A DNA stretch of 63,137 nt from Magnetococcales bacterium (lineage in GTDB: Bacteria; Pseudomonadota; Magnetococcia; Magnetococcales; JADGCL01), in assembly GCA_015229005.1 (NCBI GenBank), contig JADGCL010000007.1, positions 1 through 63,137 on the forward strand, read 5' to 3'. Below, piece after piece: positions 19,801 through 25,993 of this stretch (position 1 is its first letter; each line of letters begins with the position of its first letter). Under the pieces are notes generated by a model. That model saw only the letters and a list, made by a program, of their open reading frames with translations. It was not told where the DNA came from and made no database searches. The position numbers and the translations under genes are program-made.

Positions 19801-21406
19801 CCGGCTTGAGCAGGACGGTCCGATCGACGAGCGTGGTGGCCTCGGCCACCTGCCGGGCGACTACCGGGGCGTCGTTGGTGTTGGCGACGTTCAGGGAAAA
19901 AACCTGGTGCGCCGAGGCCGACAGGGAATCGGTGGCAGTCACTCTGATCGCCAACCGACCGACATCGGAATTCCCCGGTTGACCGCTGAAAAGGGCGCGC
20001 TGCGGGTCGAAGGTCAACCACGACGGCAGGGCCGAGCCATCCACCTGCCGGGCGGCCAGGGAGATCGGGTCGCCATCCGGGTCCGACCACCCCGAGAGCT
20101 GCCACGAAAAGGCGCCGTCCTCCAGGAGGGTTTGGCTTGCGAACGAAGGCAGGATCGGGGCATGGTTGATGCGGGTGACCTGAAGCTCCTTCTCCCCGAG
20201 GGTGAAGAGCAGTCCCTCGTGAACGAACGAGACCCCGCCTGCGGAAAAACCCAGGGAGGCGATATCGATATCGGTGACCGGAGCCAGGGCGCTCTCGGCA
20301 ACCCGGAAAGATCCTCCATCCCGCACGAGGTTCTGCAAGGCGTCCCAGGGGATATCCAGCGGCGCCTGGGTGCCATCGGCGGTCTCGGACCGGGCGTCGG
20401 ACCCGGTCTCGCGATCGGCGCCTTCGGCCCCCGGTTCGAGGGTGGCCGGATCGGGTTCGAGTCGCTCCGCCTCCTTGGCCTTGGTGATGGCCTGATCGGA
20501 GACCTGCTCCTGCAATCGATCCATCAACTCGGCAGGGGCCTTGAAGACCGGCCTCGGGGGACCCCCGTGGAGAATGACGGCGGTGGCGGTCCCGGGCTGG
20601 AGCAAGGTCACGACCCCCTGCCCGAGGAGATCGCCGATTTCGAGAATGCCGGACGTGTGGACCACGGTTGTGCTGCCATCGGCGACCACTTCACCGAGGA
20701 GTTCGCTGCCGCGAATGCCGATCTGCGCGGTCGGGGTCTTGATCAGGGAGTGGGGTCCATCGTGGAGACGGGCCAGCCCACCGCTCGCAAAGCGGAAGGT
20801 CCCGGTGAGGACCGTGGCGGCGAACTCGCCCTTGGCCGCCTCCGGCTTGTAGACATACTCGGTGATCAGCGTGCGCGACGACTCGCCGACCTGGAGAACG
20901 GTGCCATCCTCCATGACCAGCTTGGCAAGACTCTTCGCCTCGGTGGTGACCAGATCCCCTTTCCGAATCGGGTCCCCCTCCCCAAGCAAACGCACCGCGC
21001 CATCGGCGCCGCGGGCCTGGACCTTCCCCACCAGGCTCTGCACCGAGCCGATGACCGGACCGGGTTCGGCAGCGCCGGAGGCGGCCGGACCGGCGGCCAG
21101 GGTCACCGCCATCGGATCGGCCAGGGCCAGGGCCTGCACGGTCTCGAAGGCCAGGGCCGAACCGTTGGCGAGGACCAGGAGAGGAGGCTCAGCCAGGGCG
21201 AAATAGCCCTGGATACGGATCACCTCCCCGTCGGGATTGGTGATGATGAGATCAAAACCGTCGCGGACGTACTCCCCTCGGAGAAGGAATGAAGCATCCG
21301 GAAGAAGGAGGGTCCCGGTACCGGTCGTGACCGGGACAAGAGTCTCCACCGCCCCGGTCAAGGCCAACCCGGGAACGAAATCACTCCGCGACGAAGAACG
21401 TATCAT
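7523..21406 (-). CDS. Giant FecR-domain, Ig/cadherin-repeat surface protein, C-terminus truncated
   Basis: The ATG at 21406 has an AGGATG ribosome site 5-10 bases upstream. Residues ~110-275 form a FecR-like domain (VGKVQARGADGAVRLLGEGD, then IKTPTAQIGIRGSELLG), as in N-termini of large type I secreted adhesins. From ~residue 380 to ~4,580 there are roughly 40 repeats of a ~97-residue He_PIG/dystroglycan-type Ig fold (core LPAWLSFDAATRTFSGTP, ending VNVNDAP). Two modules interrupt them, each starting like DSAVAGITY and carrying LLQTLDSDGNPDNGI (about 19.0-19.5 kb and 13.1-13.5 kb). The final ~47 codons (7523 to about 7665) are antisense tolC sequence, so the true C-terminus with any secretion signal is absent. 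Probably a long extracellular adhesin or matrix protein. Confidence 0.85.
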   Translation of the reverse strand: MIRSSSRSDFVPGLALTGAVETLVPVTTGTGTLLLPDASFLLRGEYVRDGFDLIITNPDGEVIRIQGYFALAEPPLLVLANGSALAFETVQALALADPMAVTLAAGPAASGAAEPGPVIGSVQSLVGKVQARGADGAVRLLGEGDPIRKGDLVTTEAKSLAKLVMEDGTVLQVGESSRTLITEYVYKPEAAKGEFAATVLTGTFRFASGGLARLHDGPHSLIKTPTAQIGIRGSELLGEVVADGSTTVVHTSGILEIGDLLGQGVVTLLQPGTATAVILHGGPPRPVFKAPAELMDRLQEQVSDQAITKAKEAERLEPDPATLEPGAEGADRETGSDARSETADGTQAPLDIPWDALQNLVRDGGSFRVAESALAPVTDIDIASLGFSAGGVSFVHEGLLFTLGEKELQVTRINHAPILPSFASQTLLEDGAFSWQLSGWSDPDGDPISLAARQVDGSALPSWLTFDPQRALFSGQPGNSDVGRLAIRVTATDSLSASAHQVFSLNVANTNDAPVVARQVAEATTLVDRTVLLKPVGGVYLPQLTDGRTFSFQVPNGTFGDPDLSYDAQEGLVLQANLRSGSGTLQALPSWLQFEAATGTFTANGADPASAGSYDIQVTATDRAGARVADSFLVLLRPADAPFALVEQGYFVDSAVAGITYRSGGLTGTTDSRGGFFYRPGEKVSFSLGNLLLGETDTSTGGGQALMLTPNEISRDEAGVADQDRVTNILRLLQTLDSDGNPDNGIVIAAGTAGRADDLTVDLGLSPELFARDAGITALLAEEGIAELLSEEVVRDHFERTLEAGLTPPASDVLLLSARQGEEFRHDLPQALFVDPNGDPLTFAATLANGDALPVWLAFSPESLLFSGTPGAYEVGSHLLRLTATNLVGQTSTALLELAVDNVNDAPGFVAPLVSPGAQVGRPFELRLPEGGVVDADVAMATGDALTLTATLTSGEALPSWLLFDAESRTFSGVAPASFLDQTLAVRLRVTDAAGAFATTDFTIVGRLPNTAPVAGAISAPTATEDQPFAFTLPPGAFTDPGDSWSLVATLPGGGELPAWLTFTAATATFSGTPGNGDTGLLPIVVTATDSWGAATTNSFSLTVADVNDAPLAVASIVPQVATGTVPFSLSLPAGLFDDPDDAAAELSWAITTAAGDPLPAWLAFDADTLSLTGTPPNAPATTLPIRVTATDPGGLGAAVDFTLTLSPTNRAPTLSRSLADRSLAEGSVFAWQLPSDTFVDGDPGQSLTLGADRPDGSPLPAWLHFDAASLSFSGTPDDPDLGTLAVRLTARDPLGAEAATLFSLTVTNVNDQPRLVEAVDNAFATQDRPFSFSLAAAFVEVDPGDLLSLGLTLADGTPLPGWLRFDAGSGLLTGTPGAADVGTLLNLKVTATDLAGAEAADTFLLLVTPPNAAPEVAVPLPDLTISQGEAFLYQVDAATFRDPDPGDRLNYAALLAGNAPLPAWLGFDPETRFFFGTPGNAEVGTVAVKLTATDSRGAWVSESFSLTVANANDAPEVARAIPDLFAVLEEPLSWQVPVATFRDPDVGDTLTLAAALVGGEPLPAWLAFDAATATFTALPQAEALGSYGITVTAADQAGARVAEVFVLSVTHENHAPVLVPALLPDRLVSEDAAFFFTLPAGVFVDGDEGDTLGYAAVRLDTGGALPSWLTFDGATRTFSGLPGNAEVGALAVKVVASDGRGGQASGHFSLGVANVNDAPRLVGEALDRVVEQGDDFAFTLPATLFADADAGDVLTLAATLANGAPLPAWLQFDPVTATFFSISGGGEAGPLAIKIQARDIAGAGASDLFVLEVLPRNHAPTVVQAPTDQEIAEDQVFLFTLPAATFADSDADDRLELAASLAGGVALPDWLLFDAATGTFFGRPGDAEVGSLGIRLLARDSRGAEVESGFTLTVANVNDAPWLQTPIEAQYADYATPFAWTLPAATFFDPDGEPLRYTAVLAGGAGAPLPDWLGFDTATGRFHSLRDPQVADGGSLAIKVTAFDAAGAQGSALFNLTVTHPNHAPTASQSLVNWSATEDAAFLGLLPTALFQDVDPDDRLTYTATRTDGSALPTWLHFDPATLSLSGRPGNGDVGTLAVRVTARDLRGASASTEVVVRVDNSNDAPTVVSPLADQRLVTGTAFSLVAGRGHFVDDDIGDLLTFAAHQSGGASLPVWLGFDPATGILSGTPTATGTFDLRITARDGAAAQAAYGFRLVVTPPNEAPVAAAIADQEAHEETPFAFHLPATTFTDADAAAGQLTLAVRTLDGGDLPSWLTFDPQTGMFSGTPGNGDTGRVTLRVSATDPDGAVAASAFSIEVANVNDAPELLHSLADRRAYQDRLFNVTLPAASFGDADGDPLIWTVRDLDGATPLPAWLRFDAATLTLSGTPGSGDRGVLNLKVTATDPAGMVAADTFTLTVYEPNAAPTVAVALADQVATERSPFLFRVPEATFADLSPDEVLTLTASRVGDDPALPAWLTFDADTRTFSGTPQNADVATVELQVTATDAAGDSVADLFTLTVANTNDLPTLGLAIRDQEALADRAFLFTLPGNTFNDRDVGDHLTLTATNLTPGAALPSWLSFDAASGRFSGLPTAADLGTTYVKVTATDAAGGVVADLFTLRVVASRTGALLDSEVAGVHYATATHSGETGEGGEFHFLPGERVAFSIGDILLGETVAGETLTPLELAGHGDWATTTNILRFLQTLDADGNPDNGIAITEAARLAAEGVSLDFNRDIGAFAADAALGNYLELATGQVSLVGVEAAWDHFRNTLERIATTTGEGRLSTSPANPTALEDRPFVHTLDVGDLFEGMSRPQLTATNLAGGALPGWLTFDAETATFSGTAGNAEVGVTAIRLTAREGDAEPVARVVTLTVANVNDSPVLGTVPGELTAIPDEAFQFRLPAGMFVDPDPGEALRFAAVPVVGGALPGWLAFDADSGTFTGTPGVGDLGGLSLAVTATDRAGAAASGVITLRVVDPDLAPRLVASFVDPVATEETLLLHSLGGLFEDPEGGEVALAVAPLEVGEGLPSWLTFDADTALLSGRPTNAEVGVVSLKVTATDSSGKSTALPFTLTVVNVNDAPLHPVSLSDQVAVEDAAFRYRLPAGSFVDADPGEMLTLTATRANGAALPAWLAFDAATATFTGTPGIADRGGVTVRVTATDAGGLSSSDVFSLAVAEVNHAPLLRSDLLPTEVALVEDRRFALTLDAGVFSDPDPGTTLSLEASGVGGALPGWLAFDASTRTLSGTPGNAEVGSLGIKITARDQAGATATGSFTLAVANVNDAPLSIGTAAAQQLDLGRRFEWTTPTTLFQEVDAGDRLTYGATLANGAALPAWLAFDADTHTFRGTPAGLPGTLAVTLTATDAAGAKASQAVTLTLVDPNHAPEAAAVADQTATEDRLFLYRLPTGSFTDADGDPLTLTATNLPAWLTFDAQSGTFSGTPDNRSAATGTTVKVSATDPGGKQAALSFRIGVDNTADAPLLVTPLADRTLSTDQGTFRFQIEASAFQETDPGDLLTFSATRADGTALPAWIVFDAATRSFSGQVDRAIAGVHTLKVSATDGTGLVASDTFDLKVDIANSAPTLAVAPLAQSATQGLAFAYRLPAGTFSDVDLAAGDSLRLSAKTLAGGNLPAWLQFDADTRTFSGTPLNADVGSIAVKVVATDALNATAAGSFTLTVANVNDAPVVGTPLIGETAFVGRAFRLDLPATAFADADPGDTLVYQASRADGSALPGWLHFEPLSRTFTGLPAAADLGNLTLKVTASDPSLASASALFSLQVKDANLAPQAVAGLLPAEIRTSEDQPFLYRVASTLFTDANDDILRLSLLPAGGGALPGWLLFDPDTRLISGTPGDADVGSLPLKVVATDPFGKSASVGFTLRVDNVNDAPILGNAIADQEVREGVAFGFRLPANTFLDRDVGDDLTLSTSTLPAWMSFDAASATFGGTPLAGDRGSVLITVSATDTARATASDSFQVTVVGVNHAPVLGSPLVDRSTLEDQPFLFTLPVETFVDADPGTTLTYTASGENGALPAWLSFDPASRTFSGNPGNADVGSFGVKVVASDGAGGQAAARFGVSVVNVNDAPEAGAQLASQTAYSGTAFRFTLPTGVIQDRDPGDSLRFSATLADSATSPLPAWLSFDAATRTFAGTPTRAELGAVNLKVVATDLGGLSAGQILTLNVADPNRAPTVATTLTAQAPLEDQAWLYSVKEGFTDPDGGDLLTLSALPLGGVSLPGWLRFDARGGYFHGTPGNADAGSTTVVKVTATDPGGLQATQSFTIAVGNVNDAPVLVTPLPDQTVESGRGFSFQLGAAAFQDVDAGDRLSYLAAQSGGAALPSWLGFDAATRTFSGTPTHAQAGVYTLRVTASDGVASVSDSFDLTVKTANTAPTLAVAIPNQAATQDQLFRWQLPATTFADADVGDTLTLAATTLSGGALPSWLSFDRDTRTFTGTPHNAEVGTLQLKVVATDSQNASVAGAFAITVGNVNDAPVSATPIAAQSASLGRAFLYQVPAATFADPDVGDTLTLGATLPAGVSWLRFDAASRTFSGQPTLAGELGSFTVTLRATDAGGLAATATFTLASVTSTSRANSWSWGLSRRAIVRASSSLFGNSACGNSQPAGRTTP

Positions 21407-21537
21407 CCGGTTTCATCCTGTCAGGAGCGGGTTCGCCCGGTGATCGTGCCCACCCGGTCGCCCCCGCCCGATCCCCCCCCCGTTCAGGAACCCCGCCGAG
21501 ACTTCTCGCTATTTGCGTGCCATCGGACTGGGGGTAG

Positions 21538-21882
21538 TCAGTTCTTCGTCGGAGCGGGCCCCCTGGCCGCTGCCGCCGGTGTGGCGGTCGCCGGTGTGGC
21601 GGTCGCCGGTGTGGCGGTCGCTGCCGTGGCAGTCGCCGAGGCGGCAGCCGCCGGGTTCTGCCGCAGGACCCCCTCCTCGGTGAGCCGCGTGACCACCTGC
21701 TGGCTCATGGCGAAGGCACGCAGAAAACCATCCAAGGGCATAATCAGCCGCTGTCGGGTCTCCAGTTTGGGATTTTTCGGATCCGGACTGGTCGGATCCA
21801 GGCTCGCCAGCTCGATACGAACGATGTTGCCGGTGACAACGATGTTGCCGAGCGTATCGCAATAGACTTCAGGAACAGACAT
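21538..21882 (-). CDS. Small protein of unknown function with Ala/Thr/Pro tail
   Basis: I chose the ATG at 21882, preceded by GGAGGGG at good spacing; an in-frame start at 21942 has no better site. The 114-residue product has a compact N-terminal part (PEVYCDTLGNIVVTGNIVRI, then RLIMPLDGFLRAFAMSQQVV), apparently two strands and a helix. Its tail is an Ala/Thr/Pro run made of ATPAT copies encoded by a 15-base tandem repeat at about 21578-21625. It lies on the same strand 131 bases upstream of the giant FecR/Ig gene, so it may be co-transcribed and help in that protein's expression or export. I do not recognise the family; a DUF3467-like fold is conceivable but unproven. Confidence 0.6.
   Translation of the reverse strand: MSVPEVYCDTLGNIVVTGNIVRIELASLDPTSPDPKNPKLETRQRLIMPLDGFLRAFAMSQQVVTRLTEEGVLRQNPAAAASATATAATATPATATPATATPAAAARGPAPTKN
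21578..21625. repeat. 15-bp coding tandem repeat
   Basis: About three near-identical copies of GGTGTGGCGGTCGCC encode the Ala-Thr-Pro tail of the small minus-strand protein. Units are multiples of three, so copy-number change would keep the frame. Confidence 0.7.
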
Positions 21883-22294
21883 GCCAACACCCCTCCGAAG
21901 GAAGCCACTCCGGACGAGAAGATCGACCGGTCGCCCCCTCACACTTGTGTCACCGCCCGGCGGTGAACGTTGCTCGGAACCACCCCATGCCGCAGCAGTG
22001 CCACCTAGCGCGGGAACACGGCAAGCACCGCCCGGTCGAGTCTAACCCAAGTGGCCACATTTTTCATCCAAATTGTCATAATCGCGCCGGATCAGCTTCC
22101 CGGGCGCCCAACCGGGCATCCTCTTGACCCGGTTCAGAGGGATCCTTTACTCTTGCGAGAGGCGCTTTCGCCGGAACGGAACGGCGGCACTCCGGCGAAG
22201 TGGATTTTCAGGGTGAAATTCGGGATGCCCGGCGCAATCGGCGGGCGCGGACGTCTCGCCCAGGTTCAGCGCTGGACGGTATGGAGCCTGAGAG
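21883..22294. other. Intergenic region with one candidate promoter
   Basis: No supported gene lies in these 412 bases. The left part holds the 5' region of the minus-strand small protein. On the plus strand TTGACC (22124-22129), a 16-base spacer and TTTACT (22146-22151) could be a sigma70 promoter for the ybdD-like gene. A plus-strand stretch at 22196-22240 reads KWIFRVKFGMPG, loosely like the KWFSRVSSGLPG start of that gene; this could be a decayed partial duplication or coincidence. Confidence 0.4.
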
Positions 22295-22531
22295 ATGATC
22301 GAACTCGAACCAGTGACTGGTTTCCTGGCGAAGTGGTTTTCGCGGGTCAGCTCCGGCCTCCCCGGGCAGACCGCCCTCGCCATGATCGGCTACCCCGACT
22401 ACCGGGCCTACGTCGCCCACCGCGAGGAACACCACCCGGGAGAACCCCTCCTGAGCGAGCGCGAGTTCCTCCAGGACCGGCTCCTTGCCCGCTACGGCGG
22501 CGGGAAGGGCCGCCCCGTCCGCTGCTGCTGA
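22295..22531 (+). CDS. ybdD: YbdD/YjiX-family small protein
   Basis: The 78-residue product matches the small YbdD/YjiX (DUF466) family. Signature parts are GYPDYRAYVAHREEHHPGE, the REFLQDRLLARYGG helix and a C-terminal RCC. Family members usually sit next to the peptide/pyruvate transporters CstA or BtsT and are thought to assist them. Here no cstA/btsT lies on either side: the flanks are the giant adhesin locus and a convergent helical-repeat gene. The start has a GGAG element ~9 bases upstream. The family call is firm; the role without its usual partner is unclear. Confidence 0.8.
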   Translation: MIELEPVTGFLAKWFSRVSSGLPGQTALAMIGYPDYRAYVAHREEHHPGEPLLSEREFLQDRLLARYGGGKGRPVRCC

Positions 22532-22577
22532 CGGATCCGGACAAAAGGGCCGCGACCCGCTGCCCGCACCGGGCGGG

Positions 22578-23843
22578 CTACTCCTTGAGATCCTTCATGA
22601 GACCCTCCCTGGCGCTCGCCGGCTTCTTCTCCTCCAGAGATTCTCCCAGAACCTCCTTCAGGATCCAGTGGTAACGCTTGCGGGCCGCCGACAGGTTGGC
22701 CTCGATCTGCGCCGAGGCCTTGGAGGCGGTGAAGAAATCCTTGCCCAGGAGCTTGAGCGCCTTGATCTTCCCGAGCTTCTTGCTGATCCCCAGGCCGAGG
22801 ATACTGCGCGCCTCAGGGGCGGCGTTCATTTTCGGATAGGCGCGCTCCAACTGGGCATCATCCCCCTGCTCTATGATGCCCCAGGCGAGGATCTTGCTCG
22901 CAGAGGAGTCCGAGCGCATGTTCCCCGCCGCCTTGGCCAGGAGCTTGACCCGACCACGACTCTCCAGGGAGCGATGCACCAACTTGGTGACCAGGATCTC
23001 GCCCGCTTCGGTGCGATCCGAGACATACTTCTCCAGGAGAGTGATCAAGGCCGGGATGTCCGCCTGCCGGCTCAACTCCACCGCCAGGATCGACTCGGCC
23101 TTGCTGTTGCCCTTGACGCTGCCCAGGGCTCGGACCAGAGGCTCGATGGCGACCTCCTTGCGGTTGACCACCCCCGTCGCCAGGATCACCACCCCCGGGG
23201 AGGTGGCCTCCATGAGGTTCAGGGATTCGAGCATCTGCTCCATGGTCCCCTTGCCCATCACCTCCATCGCCCAGATGATCTCCGCCGCCTCCTGGTTCCT
23301 GGGGGCGGTGGCGATCGAACGGATGATGTGGTTGACCGTCCCCTGCTCGGCAATGGCCATCGCCAGGGACTTCATCGCCTCGGGACTGATCACCGCAAAG
23401 CGCAGGGCATCGATCAGGGGGTTCACCCCCTTGCGGGTGACGATCCCGTGGACCAGGGCATCCACCAGTTCCCGATCCTGCGAGACCTTCCCCAACGCCT
23501 CCACCATGTGAAAGGCCTTGACCTCGTTGTGCTGGAGGAGCGCAGCGACGAGCGAGCGGGTACCGGCGGGATCCTCCTTGACCTCCCCCAGGGTCTCCAG
23601 CAGCCGCTTGATGCTTCCCTCCTGGATGACGGCAGCAATGTCGACGGCGGCAGCCGCCTCCTTGGCGGGTTCCTCGACCTTGCGCGGCGACTTCTTCGCC
23701 TGGGCGGCCTCGGAACTCTCGGCAGCGGTGAACCGGGTATCCAGATTGGCCAGGGCCTGGGCAGAACCCTCCCCCAGGGTGGACTTGAGAGTGGCGCGAA
23801 TCTTTTCCAGTTGTTCCGCCGAGTAGATGTCACGATCCGCCAT
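22578..23843 (-). CDS. HEAT-like helical-repeat protein
   Basis: The ATG at 23843 is preceded by GGGGAGG. The 421-residue protein is soluble, with no signal peptide or membrane segment. Residues 1-65 are a charged, Ala-rich linker. From ~70 to ~340 it is a run of ~35-residue alpha-helical pairs (e.g. LVDALVHGIVTRKGVNPLID, LLAKAAGNMRSDSSASKILA) typical of HEAT/armadillo-like solenoids. The C-terminus is a basic helix (SAARKRYHWILKEVLGE). This suggests a protein-protein scaffold. It stands alone, convergent with ybdD and divergent from rnd. I cannot name a partner or function. Confidence 0.7.
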   Translation of the reverse strand: MADRDIYSAEQLEKIRATLKSTLGEGSAQALANLDTRFTAAESSEAAQAKKSPRKVEEPAKEAAAAVDIAAVIQEGSIKRLLETLGEVKEDPAGTRSLVAALLQHNEVKAFHMVEALGKVSQDRELVDALVHGIVTRKGVNPLIDALRFAVISPEAMKSLAMAIAEQGTVNHIIRSIATAPRNQEAAEIIWAMEVMGKGTMEQMLESLNLMEATSPGVVILATGVVNRKEVAIEPLVRALGSVKGNSKAESILAVELSRQADIPALITLLEKYVSDRTEAGEILVTKLVHRSLESRGRVKLLAKAAGNMRSDSSASKILAWGIIEQGDDAQLERAYPKMNAAPEARSILGLGISKKLGKIKALKLLGKDFFTASKASAQIEANLSAARKRYHWILKEVLGESLEEKKPASAREGLMKDLKE

Positions 23844-23957
23844 TGACTGCCTCCCCAAATCCCTTGGTCCAATCCCCTCCGGTTCACTTCCCGGACACCG
23901 CCCCGGACAGGGCATCCCCCCCTCCGGCTGGAAGGGTCATGGCCCCGACCATCGTCG

Positions 23958-23997
23958 GGATCGATACTGCCGGCTCAGGATCGATACTACCGGCGAC
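23958..23997. repeat. 20-bp direct repeat upstream of rnd
   Basis: Two adjacent copies of GGATCGATACTRCCGGC with a 20-base period. They lie just upstream of a possible -10 (TATGGT, 24006-24011) for the rnd-fol genes and could be a regulator site. Confidence 0.5.
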
Positions 23998-24118
23998 GCC
24001 TGAACTATGGTAGCGTTTATCGGTCGAAGCCCGGCAACATGAAGTGGTTTTTCCCGGAGCCGCGGAGAAGGGGCTGCCTTCTTCCGGTCCCTCACTCCCT
24101 CCTGACGGGGATTATCCA

Positions 24119-24757
24119 ATGAACAGTGATGTGGCGGCAACGATCATTCTCACTGGTGACCTCGACCCGGAAAGGCATCGGCGCTACCTGAACAGCCGCC
24201 TGTTGGCCGTCGATACCGAGACCCGCGGGCTCAAGACCCGCCGGGATCGGCTCTGCCTGGTGCAGATGTGCAACGAAGAGGGGGTGGTGACTCTGGTCCA
24301 GGTGGCCGGTCGGACCGAGGCTCCCAGGCTCAAGGAGGTGCTGGAGGCGGCAACGGTGGAGAAGATCTTTCACTTTGCCCGCTTCGATCTGGCCGCCCTG
24401 AAACATTGGCTGGGGATTCAGGTGGCCCCGGCCTTCTGCACCCGCATCGCTTCCCGCCTGGTCCGCACCTACACGGATCGTCACGGCCTGAAGGAGCTGG
24501 TCCGGGAGTACCTCGGTATCGAACTCGACAAGGAACAGCAGTCCTCCGATTGGGCCGCCGCCGAGCTGACCCGCCAGCAGGTGGCCTATGCCGCCGCCGA
24601 CGTGATCCACCTCATCGCCCTCAAGCAGCGCCTGGTGACCCTCCTCGCTCGCGAGGGCCGACTTGCCCTGGCCGAGGCGGCGATGACCGTCCTGCCGGTG
24701 CGCGTAGATCTGGATCTCGCCGGTTGGGAAGATGAAGACCTCTTTGCTCACAACTGA
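24119..24757 (+). CDS. rnd: Ribonuclease D-like 3'-5' exonuclease, catalytic domain only
   Basis: This 212-residue protein is a DEDDy exonuclease. ExoI is AVDTETRGL (Asp, Glu), ExoII is HFARFDLAAL (Asp) and ExoIII is YAAADVIHL (Tyr, Asp). The family trims tRNA and other small RNA 3' ends. It stops after the nuclease domain; classical RNase D of ~375 residues has HRDC domains that are absent here, as in many short alphaproteobacterial forms. The start at 24119 was preferred over 24044 because conserved sequence begins just after it. The SDR gene follows 15 bases later on the same strand. Confidence 0.85.
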   Translation: MNSDVAATIILTGDLDPERHRRYLNSRLLAVDTETRGLKTRRDRLCLVQMCNEEGVVTLVQVAGRTEAPRLKEVLEAATVEKIFHFARFDLAALKHWLGIQVAPAFCTRIASRLVRTYTDRHGLKELVREYLGIELDKEQQSSDWAAAELTRQQVAYAAADVIHLIALKQRLVTLLAREGRLALAEAAMTVLPVRVDLDLAGWEDEDLFAHN

Positions 24758-24772
24758 CGCACGGGTATCGCC

Positions 24773-25534
24773 ATGGAATTGAGCGGGGCCACAGCGCTGG
24801 TGACCGGTTCCGGGCGCCGTATCGGCGCGGCCCTGGCCCTCTCCCTGGCCGCCCAGGGGGTGCGGGTGGTGTTGCACGCCCATCGGGCCAAGGGGGCGTG
24901 CCGGGAGATCGCCGACACCATCCGCTCCCGGGGAGGCGAAGCCTGGCCCCTGGAGGCGGACCTGACGGTGGCCGCCGAGGCCATCGCCCTCTTCGAGAAC
25001 GCCCGTCGGGTCGCGCACGCGCCGATCTCCATCCTGGTCAACAGCGCCGCCATGTTCGAGGTCGGGAGTCTGCGCGACACCTCCCTGACGGCCTGGCAGC
25101 GTCACCTCGATCTCAACCTGACGGCCCCCTTTCTCCTGACCGGCGCCTTCGCCCGACAAGCCGAAATGCTCCCCTCGGCGGCAAGAGACGCCGCCGGCCT
25201 GCCGTTGGGCAAGGTGGTCAACATCATCGACCGGCGCGTCACCCGTCCCACCCCCGGGCACCTGGCCTACACCACCGCCAAGAGCGCCCTCTGGACCCTG
25301 ACCCGGATCAGCGCCAGGGAGTTGGCCCCGACCATCCACGTCAATGCCCTGGGACCCGGCCCGATCCTCCCCGCCACCGACGCCGACGGGGAATCCTTCC
25401 GCCGCGTCGCCGCCGCCACCCCGGCGGGAAGGGCAGGCTCCCCCGGGGAGCTGGCCGAGGCCCTCATCTTTCTCCTCCGGCATGACTATATCGTCGGGGA
25501 ACTCCTCTGCGTCGACGGCGGGGAGCACCTGTGA
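24773..25534 (+). CDS. folM: SDR-family pteridine reductase-like protein (FolM type)
   Basis: The 253-residue short-chain dehydrogenase has a nucleotide-binding TGSGRRIGAAL motif, NSAA, and a Tyr-x3-Lys active pair in LAYTTAK. The usual catalytic Ser region reads NIIDRR, the Asp-containing variant of dihydromonapterin/pteridine reductases (FolM, PTR1). RRIG after the first glycines favours NADPH. It sits directly before folB and folK, supporting a role in making or recycling reduced pterins. A generic 3-oxoacyl reductase is less likely given the IID motif and context. Confidence 0.75.
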   Translation: MELSGATALVTGSGRRIGAALALSLAAQGVRVVLHAHRAKGACREIADTIRSRGGEAWPLEADLTVAAEAIALFENARRVAHAPISILVNSAAMFEVGSLRDTSLTAWQRHLDLNLTAPFLLTGAFARQAEMLPSAARDAAGLPLGKVVNIIDRRVTRPTPGHLAYTTAKSALWTLTRISARELAPTIHVNALGPGPILPATDADGESFRRVAAATPAGRAGSPGELAEALIFLLRHDYIVGELLCVDGGEHL

Positions 25535-25612
25535 CCCGGGACCCGGTGGTCACGGAGGCAATGAAACCGAAGGGCAGCGCCGGGACGACCACACGAAGAC
25601 CGGGGAGATCCC

Positions 25613-25993
25613 ATGGGCAGTGATCGCATCGTCATTTCCGACCTCTCCCTGCGCTGCGTCATTGGGGTCCAGGAGTGGGAGAGACGGACCCGCCAAGAGG
25701 TCCTGATCAACATCGTCCTCTTCGCCGACCTCGCCGGGGCCGGAGCGAGCGATCGGATCGAGGATACCGTCAACTACCGGACCCTGGGCAAACGCCTCGT
25801 CGCCATGGTCGAAGCTTCGACCTTTCAGCTCGTGGAGGCCCTGGCGCAGGCGGTCATGGAACTCTGCCTCGACGACCCCCGGGTACAGGGGGCCAGGGTG
25901 AGGGTGGAGAAGCCCGGGGCTTTGCGCTTCGCCCGCTCGGTGGGCGTGGAGATCGAACGCTTCCGCGAGGCGCCCTCCCGGATCGGTCCGTGA
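25613..25993 (+). CDS. folB: Dihydroneopterin aldolase
   Basis: 126 residues, normal for FolB. It converts 7,8-dihydroneopterin to 6-hydroxymethyl-dihydropterin in folate synthesis. Family landmarks are LRCVIGVQEWERRTRQEV, the NYRTLGKRL segment, QLVEALAQAV, and VEKPGALRFA with the catalytic Lys. The last three bases (TGA) overlap the GTG start of folK, so the two are translationally coupled. An upstream gap of 78 bases separates it from folM. Confidence 0.92.
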   Translation: MGSDRIVISDLSLRCVIGVQEWERRTRQEVLINIVLFADLAGAGASDRIEDTVNYRTLGKRLVAMVEASTFQLVEALAQAVMELCLDDPRVQGARVRVEKPGALRFARSVGVEIERFREAPSRIGP

